From: an uncultured Cellvibrio sp.
GTDB taxonomy: Bacteria; Pseudomonadota; Gammaproteobacteria; Pseudomonadales; Cellvibrionaceae
Length of the DNA stretch: 5,048 nt
Direction: 5' to 3'
Assembly: GCA_946481735.1 (NCBI GenBank)
Contig: CAMLOU010000215.1
Location: 1-5,048, forward strand
Position numbers and translations under genes: made by a program. Numbering within the stretch: position 1 is the stretch's first letter; the number at the start of each line of letters is the position of its first letter. The notes under the pieces are model-generated. The model did no database searches, had not been told where the DNA came from, and worked only from the letters and a program-made list of their open reading frames with translations. Positions 1 through 5,048 of the stretch are shown here, one piece after another.

Positions 1-95
1 CACTTCATTTTCATGCTAATTGCCGCCGGATGCCCGACATCCCGAGTGATTGCCCAAAGGTCACAAGACACAAAACACCAAAAGAAAGGTTCACA
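1..95 (+). other. Leader upstream of aroA
   Basis: This short stretch carries no gene that can be supported. A TAA at 17-19, in a frame other than that of aroA, could be the end of an upstream gene, but only five codons of that frame are visible, so this cannot be judged. The aroA frame is open up to the window edge and has an ATG at 30, but the 22 extra residues it would add are not typical of the family. I see no convincing -35/-10 pair, so the aroA promoter may lie beyond the left edge or aroA may be transcribed from an upstream gene. Confidence 0.5.
84..89 (+). promoter_or_regulatory. Ribosome binding site deciding the aroA start
   Basis: The purine run GAAAGG lies six bases before the ATG at 96. 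It supports that ATG over the in-frame ATG at 30, which has no purine-rich site in front of it. Confidence 0.7.
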
Positions 96-1385
96 ATGGA
101 ATTCCTCGATCTGCAACCCGCTACCCGCGCGCAGGGCGTTGTACAGCTCCCTGGCTCCAAAAGTATCTCCAACCGCACCTTGCTGCTGGCCGCTCTGGCG
201 CAGGGCACGACCGAGATTCGCGACCTGTTGAAGTCGGATGATACCGACCGGATGCTGGAAGCCTTGCGCAGCCTCGGTGTGGGTGTGACCCAGATCGGCG
301 AACATGACTACCGCGTGGAAGGCAGCGGCGGTTTTCCTAATAAAGAAGCCGATCTGTTCCTCGGCAATGCGGGCACGGCGTTTCGCCCGCTGACGGCGGC
401 GCTGGCATTAAGTGGCGGGACTTACAAGCTGCATGGCGTGCCGCGCATGCACGAGCGGCCCATCGGCGATCTGGTGGATGCCTTGCGTCAGATCGGCGCG
501 GATATTACCTACCTCGGGCAAGAAGGTTTTCCGCCCCTGTTGATCAAGCCTGCTGAGATTGCTGCACAAGGCACCATCAAGATTCGCGGCGACGTGTCCA
601 GCCAATTCCTGACGGCGCTGCTGATGGCGCTGCCCATGACCGGCAAGGAAACCCGCATTGAAATGGTCAGTGAATTGATCTCCAAACCCTACATTGAGAT
701 TACCCTGAAGCTGATGGCGCAATTTGGTGTGGTGGTAGCGCGCGATGGCTGGGAGCGTTTTACTGTGCCAGCGGCGAACGGCTACACCTCGCCGGGTACG
801 ATGTTTGTTGAGGGTGATGCGTCCTCCGCGTCCTATTTCCTGGCAGCGGGCGCGCTGGGTCGTGGCCCCGTACGCGTGCAGGGCGTGGGTCAGAACAGTA
901 TCCAGGGCGATGTCGCCTTTGCAGATGCACTGGAAGCGATTGGTGTAAAAATCACCAAAGGCGAGAACTGGATTGAAGCTTCAGCGCCAGCGCTGCCGTT
1001 AAAAGCTTTTGATCGCGACTTCAATCATATTCCCGATGCGGCCATGACGCTGGCGGTGGTCGCACTCTTCTGCGATGGCCCGTCGCGCCTTACCAATATC
1101 GCCAGTTGGCGTGTTAAGGAAACGGATCGTATCGCCGCGATGGCAACCGAATTGCGCAAGCTGGGTGCGAAGGTGGAAGAGGGGGAAGATTGGCTGCGTG
1201 TGACGCCGGTCGAAAAACTTATTCCCAACGCAGCGATCGATACCTATGACGACCATCGCATGGCCATGTGTTTCTCATTAGCAACCTTTGGTGGTGTGCC
1301 GGTGCGTATCAATGATCCCAAGTGCACGGCAAAAACATTCCCCACCTATTTTGATGTGTTTGCCGATGTGGTGAGTGAAAAATAG
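96..1385 (+). CDS. aroA: 3-phosphoshikimate 1-carboxyvinyltransferase (EPSP synthase)
   Basis: This cytoplasmic enzyme joins shikimate-3-phosphate and phosphoenolpyruvate to give 5-enolpyruvylshikimate-3-phosphate and phosphate, the sixth step of the shikimate pathway to chorismate. From the ATG at 96 the protein has 429 residues, against 427 in E. coli. The family motifs occur in order: PGSKSISNR (19-27, with K22, S23 and R27), [11 protein letters not shown] (89-99), [14 protein letters not shown] (117-130, R121), SSQFLTALL (168-176, Q170), [10 protein letters not shown] (239-248), NHIPDAAMT (310-318, D314), KETDRI (341-346, E342 and R345), DDHRMAM (385-391, H387 and R388) and CTAKTFP (410-416, K413). 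All catalytic and ligand-binding residues known from E. coli are present, so the gene should be active. The intact G93-T94 and P98 (E. coli G96, T97, P101) mark it as class I, the type normally inhibited by glyphosate. It is a stand-alone enzyme, not the TyrA-AroA fusion found in pseudomonads. The two envelope genes that follow are probably co-transcribed. Confidence 0.98.
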   Translation: MEFLDLQPATRAQGVVQLPGSKSISNRTLLLAALAQGTTEIRDLLKSDDTDRMLEALRSLGVGVTQIGEHDYRVEGSGGFPNKEADLFLGNAGTAFRPLTAALALSGGTYKLHGVPRMHERPIGDLVDALRQIGADITYLGQEGFPPLLIKPAEIAAQGTIKIRGDVSSQFLTALLMALPMTGKETRIEMVSELISKPYIEITLKLMAQFGVVVARDGWERFTVPAANGYTSPGTMFVEGDASSASYFLAAGALGRGPVRVQGVGQNSIQGDVAFADALEAIGVKITKGENWIEASAPALPLKAFDRDFNHIPDAAMTLAVVALFCDGPSRLTNIASWRVKETDRIAAMATELRKLGAKVEEGEDWLRVTPVEKLIPNAAIDTYDDHRMAMCFSLATFGGVPVRINDPKCTAKTFPTYFDVFADVVSEK

Positions 1386-1403
1386 TTAGGACATAACTTC
1401 ACT

Positions 1404-1410
1404 GGAGTGA
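1404..1410 (+). promoter_or_regulatory. Ribosome binding site of the DUF2062 gene
   Basis: GGAGTGA lies in the 31-bp aroA-DUF2062 gap, with GGAG nine bases before the ATG at 1417. It forms the right arm of a short dyad, TCACT-GG-AGTGA (1399-1410). The loop is too small and the stem too short to count as a terminator, so read-through from aroA is expected. Confidence 0.7.
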
Positions 1411-1416
1411 GACCTT

Positions 1417-1908
1417 ATGCTGACCCTGATAGCCAAAATCCTCAAAGTTCTGAACTCGGAAGCCTCACCCTGGCAGATCGGTTGGGCCATCGGCCTCGGT
1501 CTGCTGGCCGGCATGTTACCCTTCGGCTTTCTCACCTTATTGATCCTGCTGATTGTGTGCCTGTTTACCATCAACCTTTCCACCTTTTTGTTGGTGTGGG
1601 GCTTGTGCAGCGGCTTGATGTTTATCTTCGGTGATGCACTGGAAGCCCTGACCTGGCAATACGCGCAACAGCCAGGCTTATTGCAGTTGTTAGCCTCCAC
1701 CGAAACATTGCAGCTATTGCATTTGCATCACACCCTGGTGCTGGGTGCGTTTGTGCTGGGTTTGCTCTTGCTCTTGCCGATAGCCTGGCTTGGTTCGTTG
1801 TTGGTTACCCAGTACCGATTACGGGTGATGAGCAAATTGCAAAAGTTACGGATTGTGCAAATGCTCAACGCCACCAAATTAGTTCAGCTGTACCAGAAAT
1901 TACATTAA
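1417..1908 (+). CDS. DUF2062 / TIGR03546-type inner-membrane protein
   Basis: This is a small polytopic inner-membrane protein of 163 residues with no established function. I recognise it as the TIGR03546 type of DUF2062 proteins from the N-terminal SPWQIGWAIGLGLLAGMLPF pattern (17-36), the asparagine in TINLSTFLLVWG (51-62), its length and its neighbour. An amphipathic start with lysines 7 and 10 is followed by a long hydrophobic stretch (about 20-50). That stretch is broken by P35 in GMLPFG, which may make it a hairpin or re-entrant segment. Further membrane segments lie at about 52-72 and 105-131. The C-terminal 30 residues are basic (R134, R136, K140, K143, R145) and probably cytoplasmic, which fits an even number of crossings if the first stretch is a hairpin. 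The downstream gene is a TIGR03545-type protein; as I recall, the two families are defined as usually adjacent, which supports both calls. The family assignment is from memory, with no profile search run. Confidence 0.85.
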   Translation: MLTLIAKILKVLNSEASPWQIGWAIGLGLLAGMLPFGFLTLLILLIVCLFTINLSTFLLVWGLCSGLMFIFGDALEALTWQYAQQPGLLQLLASTETLQLLHLHHTLVLGAFVLGLLLLLPIAWLGSLLVTQYRLRVMSKLQKLRIVQMLNATKLVQLYQKLH

Positions 1909-1912
1909 GGAG
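1906..1912 (+). promoter_or_regulatory. Stop codon overlapping the ribosome binding site
   Basis: TAAGGAG contains both the TAA stop of the DUF2062 gene and the Shine-Dalgarno sequence of the next gene, six bases before its ATG at 1919. A ribosome finishing the first gene sits directly on the start site of the second, so translational coupling is likely. This suggests that the two proteins are made together. Confidence 0.75.
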
Positions 1913-1918
1913 CCGCAG

Positions 1919-3685
1919 ATGATCCGGAAATCGGGATGGTTAGTTTTTCTTGCACTGCTGGCGACGGTTTTATTGCTGGTCTATGTCTTCGCCGGTACGG
2001 CCATTCGCATCGGTATGGTGTACACACTGGAAAAAGCGGTGGGTGCAGAAGTCAATATCGATAACGTGTCACTGAGTCTGTCACCCTTGGCGCTCACGAT
2101 TGACGATTTGCAAATCACCAACAAAGACAAACCCACCCACAACACCATCAGTTTCGCCAAAGCCAATGCCGCGCTGGAAGTCTGGCCAGCTTTGCTGGGC
2201 TATTACGTGGTGAATGATTTATCGATTGACGGTTTGGCTTACGGCACCGAGCGTCGTTCACCGGGAAAAGTGTATCGCGGTGAATTGGCAGAAGAGAGCG
2301 AACGCGTTGATCTGGCGGAAGTCCTGCAGCTGGATTTGCCCGATGCCGATGAATTAATGGCACGCGCGAACCTGCAAACCGAAGCCAAGGGTGAGGCGTT
2401 ACAGGAACAGGCCAGCACGCAGAAAAAGCAACTGGAATCGCTGAAGTCGCAATTGCCGAATAAAGACAATCTGGAAAAAATCCAGGCCGACATCAAAGCG
2501 CTCACCGACAGCAAAATCGAAAATGCGGCAGACCTCGCAGCCAAGACTGAACAACTGAAAAAACTGCAAGACACTTTAAAGGCCGAACGCGATAAAGTTC
2601 GGCAAGTGAAACAACAATTAACCGAAAGCCGCGATCAACTGGAAAACGCCGTCACCGCATTGCGCGATGCCAGTGCGGCGGATTGGCAACAACTGCAACA
2701 ATTAGCCAACATCGGTGAAGGTGGTTTGGCGCCGATCAGCCAGATTTTACTTGGCGATGTCTGGGGTGATCGAATCGCGCAATTGGAAAGTATTTATCGC
2801 CTGGTAAAACCCTACATTCCTGAAGATTTTGGCAAAGGTGACGCGGCTGAGTCTGAAGCGGAACCTGGCTTGCCCAATCGCATTCTGCCCTTGCCCAGCC
2901 AGCCTTACCCGGATTTTCTGGTCCGGAATGCACGCATCAATTGGCTGATTGGCGGCGGTGAGGCGACCATCAGCGCGCAGGATATTACCGCGCAACACGA
3001 CATCATCAATAATCCCACACGCTTTAACCTGGATGTGCAAGGCCTGCCGAAATTGGCCGCGTTTGCATTGAATGGTGACTTTGCGATTCGCGAACAAATG
3101 GTCACCAATATGAAGTGGAATATGGATGGCTTTGCGCTCGACAGCATGGAAATTGGCGGAGGCGACAGTGCATTGAGTCTTGCAGCGGGCTTGCTCAATT
3201 CAACCGGCTCGTTGAAACTGGTGGATAATCAAATCGATCAGCAGGCGCAGGTTATCCTGCAACAACCGGATTTCAGCAGCAGCGGCAACAAATATATCCA
3301 GCAGCTCGCCGGCTTATTGAATCAGCAAGCACAAATTCCCTTGACCTTGGGTGCGACAGGTTTATTAAGCGATCCACAGGTGAGCGTGCGTTCGCCCCTG
3401 GATCGTTTACTCGGCGACGCACTCCTGGGTGAAGCAAAAGCAAAAATCGCCGAACTGGAAACCAAATTGCGCAACCAACTGGACAGCAAACTGCAGGAAG
3501 AACTGGGTGCGCAATCCGAATGGCTGGCGATGCTGAATCAACAGGACGGAGAAGCAGATGCATTACAAGGCAGCATTGATAATATGCTCAATGCAAAACT
3601 CGCCAGCGTAAAAGACAGCGCTAAAGATCGGTTGAAAGACAGCCTGCGTGACCGCTTGGGTGGCGATAAAGATAAGGCTGAATAA
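1919..3685 (+). CDS. TIGR03545-type envelope protein, AsmA-like with coiled coil
   Basis: This 588-residue protein has no assigned function. Residues 7-25 form one hydrophobic helix after the basic start MIRKSG. No signal peptidase site is evident, so it is probably an inner-membrane anchor with the rest in the periplasm. Residues 43-110 resemble the N-terminal region of AsmA-type proteins: a short pattern (EVNIDNVSLSLSPLALTIDD) followed by beta strands and the motif LSIDGLAYGTER (101-112). Residues 145-250 are charged and helical, with a break near P180 and leucine or valine at every seventh position from 206 to 248, so a coiled coil. A linker rich in acid residues and proline (300-330) leads to a second beta-rich region (330-490) that ends in LGATGLLSDPQVSVRSPLD (477-495), similar in style to AsmA C-terminal domains. 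Residues 500-582 are amphipathic helix, followed by a highly charged tail. The length is close to that of AsmA. It probably works with the DUF2062 protein encoded just upstream. The family call rests on memory of the pair; the AsmA relationship is inference. Confidence 0.85.
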   Translation: MIRKSGWLVFLALLATVLLLVYVFAGTAIRIGMVYTLEKAVGAEVNIDNVSLSLSPLALTIDDLQITNKDKPTHNTISFAKANAALEVWPALLGYYVVNDLSIDGLAYGTERRSPGKVYRGELAEESERVDLAEVLQLDLPDADELMARANLQTEAKGEALQEQASTQKKQLESLKSQLPNKDNLEKIQADIKALTDSKIENAADLAAKTEQLKKLQDTLKAERDKVRQVKQQLTESRDQLENAVTALRDASAADWQQLQQLANIGEGGLAPISQILLGDVWGDRIAQLESIYRLVKPYIPEDFGKGDAAESEAEPGLPNRILPLPSQPYPDFLVRNARINWLIGGGEATISAQDITAQHDIINNPTRFNLDVQGLPKLAAFALNGDFAIREQMVTNMKWNMDGFALDSMEIGGGDSALSLAAGLLNSTGSLKLVDNQIDQQAQVILQQPDFSSSGNKYIQQLAGLLNQQAQIPLTLGATGLLSDPQVSVRSPLDRLLGDALLGEAKAKIAELETKLRNQLDSKLQEELGAQSEWLAMLNQQDGEADALQGSIDNMLNAKLASVKDSAKDRLKDSLRDRLGGDKDKAE

Positions 3686-3702
3686 CCACATCAACCACCT
3701 TG
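3686..3702. other. 17-bp gap between convergent stop codons
   Basis: Only 17 bases separate the TAA of the TIGR03545-type gene from the TAG of the convergent DUF2254 gene. There is no stem-loop with a T-tract in the gap or immediately beside it on either strand, so transcription probably ends inside the opposing gene or by Rho. Confidence 0.6.
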
Positions 3703-4983
3703 CTATTGAGGATCTGGCGTGAGTGCCAGCTCCTCAACAAGCGCACGCAATGCATATAAATCCCCCGCAAAGGCTAACCCGGCTTCCGCTCGTGATAAGG
3801 CAATGCGTGAATGGCGCATGGCGTTGAGACGAAACGGTTCGTCGATCTGTGCGAGAGAGGCCAGCGCTTTTTGTAAACGTATCTGCACTTCAACCATATG
3901 CGCTCCATCACGTGCAATGGGCGTGAAAAAATCGTCAAACAATTCGCAAAGTTTTATCGGAGGAATGTACACCCGCGGATACTCAATGTCTTCCAACTCC
4001 TTGCCACGGATTTGATTGATATCGATTTCACGCCAGCTGAAAAAAATCCGCACCCCGCGCCCGATGATTTCAATAGCCGTGCCTGGATCATTAATGCCAG
4101 GAGATAAGGCGCGCGAGGCAATCTCGGTAAGCACTGAAAAACCAAAACGCGGATCCTGATCGAAGGAACGCTGATCAGCAATTGAAAAAGCAGACTGGAT
4201 TGCATGCTGCTCTATCTCCCCATCCACCTCTATCCAGGCCAGTATGCGCTTTGGATGAACAAATGCCCCGGGCAGGCTATGGATGTATACCCTGGCTTCG
4301 GCATCATCGGCCCAATTCGAAATGGCGGCGATGTCGATGTACTGAATGTATCCAATTTTTTTGGAGTAAACGGGTCTCGCATTCGCAGGAATCAGGGCGG
4401 AGTCTGTCAACGGCGAGCCGCCCAGCCACGGATACTTTGCCCGTTGTAAAACAGCTTTTAACGTGGCTTTTTCCACCCGATCATTGGTTTCACCGACTCG
4501 TCCAAAATGAGAGAGATGCTCAATCCAGAGAAGTACCGTCACCACGATAATAATAATGACCACAAGGGTCACGATAAACAAAATGACCCGGCCTTCTTCG
4601 CCGTAGATACCCGCATTCAGCGCGGTAATGCCTATAAGGCTATAGAGAAACGAACCCACAAACGTAGCCAGTACATTTTGGGTGGTTGAATCCTCCATCA
4701 ACAGCCGCGTGGCGCGCGGAGAAATGCTGCTGGTGGCGGTGCTGTAAGCGGAAACCATGACACTCAATGAAAACGTTGTTACTACCAGCATCCCGGAAGC
4801 CAGGATGTTGAGAATCTTATCAACCGCATGAGCACCGATCTTGCCGGAGAGGTTGGAAGGAATCAGGTCGCCAAAGAACAACGTCATCAACGCGGTCGCC
4901 ACAGCCAAAAGAGCAAACAGCACCGCGCGCACCCAAAGCTGACGGCTCAATTGCACAATGATCCAGCGCCATTTTGAAATCAT
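3703..4983 (-). CDS. DUF2254 family membrane protein
   Basis: This is a 426-residue predicted inner-membrane protein of unknown function. Four hydrophobic helices fill the N-terminal part (about 18-40, 60-80, 106-126 and 131-153). Positive charges at the N-terminus (K4, R6) and in the second loop (R90, R93) place both ends in the cytoplasm. The remaining 270 residues form a soluble domain. DUF2254 features that I recognise are FSLSVMVSAYSTATSSISPR (71-90), between helices 2 and 3, and the strongest signature, RSFDQDPRFGF (272-282) with RALSPGINDPGTAIEII (291-307). Length and layout fit full-length family members, and no frameshift or truncation is seen. The start is set by a GGAG five bases upstream. 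The gene is convergent to the aroA-DUF2062-TIGR03545 run, so it is not in that operon and has no evident functional link to it. It could be a transporter or a membrane-stress protein, but nothing in the sequence decides this. Confidence 0.92.
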   Translation of the reverse strand: MISKWRWIIVQLSRQLWVRAVLFALLAVATALMTLFFGDLIPSNLSGKIGAHAVDKILNILASGMLVVTTFSLSVMVSAYSTATSSISPRATRLLMEDSTTQNVLATFVGSFLYSLIGITALNAGIYGEEGRVILFIVTLVVIIIIVVTVLLWIEHLSHFGRVGETNDRVEKATLKAVLQRAKYPWLGGSPLTDSALIPANARPVYSKKIGYIQYIDIAAISNWADDAEARVYIHSLPGAFVHPKRILAWIEVDGEIEQHAIQSAFSIADQRSFDQDPRFGFSVLTEIASRALSPGINDPGTAIEIIGRGVRIFFSWREIDINQIRGKELEDIEYPRVYIPPIKLCELFDDFFTPIARDGAHMVEVQIRLQKALASLAQIDEPFRLNAMRHSRIALSRAEAGLAFAGDLYALRALVEELALTPDPQ

Positions 4984-4988
4984 ATCGG

Positions 4989-4992
4989 CTCC
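4989..4992 (-). promoter_or_regulatory. Ribosome binding site of the DUF2254 gene
   Basis: Read on the minus strand, GGAG lies five bases before the ATG at 4983. This supports that start. Confidence 0.7.
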
Positions 4993-5014
4993 GCAGGGTA
5001 ATGAATTCAGCTGC

Positions 5015-5020
5015 AGTATA
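5015..5020 (-). promoter_or_regulatory. Possible -10 box for the DUF2254 gene
   Basis: The minus strand reads TATACT, five of six matches to the sigma-70 -10 consensus. It would give a leader of roughly 25 bases. No -35 hexamer is recognisable at 16-18 bp spacing, so the site is weak, needs an activator, or is a chance match. Confidence 0.35.
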
Positions 5021-5048
5021 ACCAGGGCGGTGGTTGTGCTCTGTTGTG

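Noticed and set aside
14..22. TG-n-TAATTG as an extended -10 promoter for aroA
   Set aside because: The hexamer matches the consensus at too few positions, and no -35 can be seen so close to the window edge.
30..95. N-terminal extension of AroA from the ATG at 30
   Set aside because: The 22 extra residues are polar, lack similarity to AroA starts and have no ribosome binding site. The ATG at 96 has one and gives the usual family length.
1374..1403. Inverted repeat AGTGAA ... TTCACT at the end of aroA as a terminator
   Set aside because: The stem is only 6 bp, AT-rich, with an 18-base loop and no T-tract after it.
2351..2668. Coiled coil as part of an SMC-like or secretion adaptor (HlyD-type) protein
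   Set aside because: There are no ATPase motifs, and the flanking regions look like AsmA-type strands rather than the lipoyl and beta-barrel domains of adaptor proteins.
2747..3097. 116-codon open frame on the minus strand inside the TIGR03545-type gene
   Set aside because: It is antisense to a well-supported coding region, with no ribosome binding site or domain seen. The same holds for the 111-codon frame at 2239-2574.
4182..4550. 122-codon open frame on the plus strand inside the DUF2254 gene
   Set aside because: It lies fully antisense to a gene with clear family motifs, and its product has no recognisable domain and a low-quality composition.
1..5048. Defence system, mobile element, CRISPR array, tRNA or riboswitch
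   Set aside because: All genes have chromosomal housekeeping or envelope character. No repeats, transposase motifs, cloverleaf-like sequence or long untranslated leader were seen.

Overview
The window looks like an ordinary stretch of a gammaproteobacterial chromosome. The evidence is an E. coli-type AroA of 429 residues with nearly identical active-site numbering, clean Shine-Dalgarno sites, moderate GC content (judged by eye, not computed), and a linked pair of envelope proteins that I recall mainly from marine and other gammaproteobacteria. I cannot name the genus. No mobile element, tRNA, rRNA, CRISPR array or phage gene is visible, and almost every base is coding.

Layout: bases 1-95 are a short leader with no recognisable promoter. 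Bases 96-1385 (+) encode aroA, the EPSP synthase of the shikimate pathway. Thirty-one bases later, bases 1417-1908 (+) encode a small inner-membrane protein of the DUF2062/TIGR03546 type. Ten bases later, bases 1919-3685 (+) encode a 588-residue membrane-anchored protein of the TIGR03545 type. It has AsmA-like beta regions on both sides of a long coiled coil. These three genes run in one direction with short gaps and look like one transcription unit. A convergent gene at 3703-4983 (-) encodes a four-helix membrane protein of the DUF2254 type. Only 17 bp separate the two stop codons. Bases 4984-5048 hold its ribosome binding site and a possible -10 box.

The shikimate enzyme is fully understood. 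The TIGR03546/TIGR03545 pair is the least understood and most interesting part. Its sequence features are a polytopic inner-membrane partner followed by a signal-anchored protein with AsmA-like beta segments, a strict leucine ladder and a beta-rich C-terminal half. They suggest an envelope-spanning or lipid-handling module. That role is inference; neither family has an established function that I know of. DUF2254 is also functionally uncharacterised.
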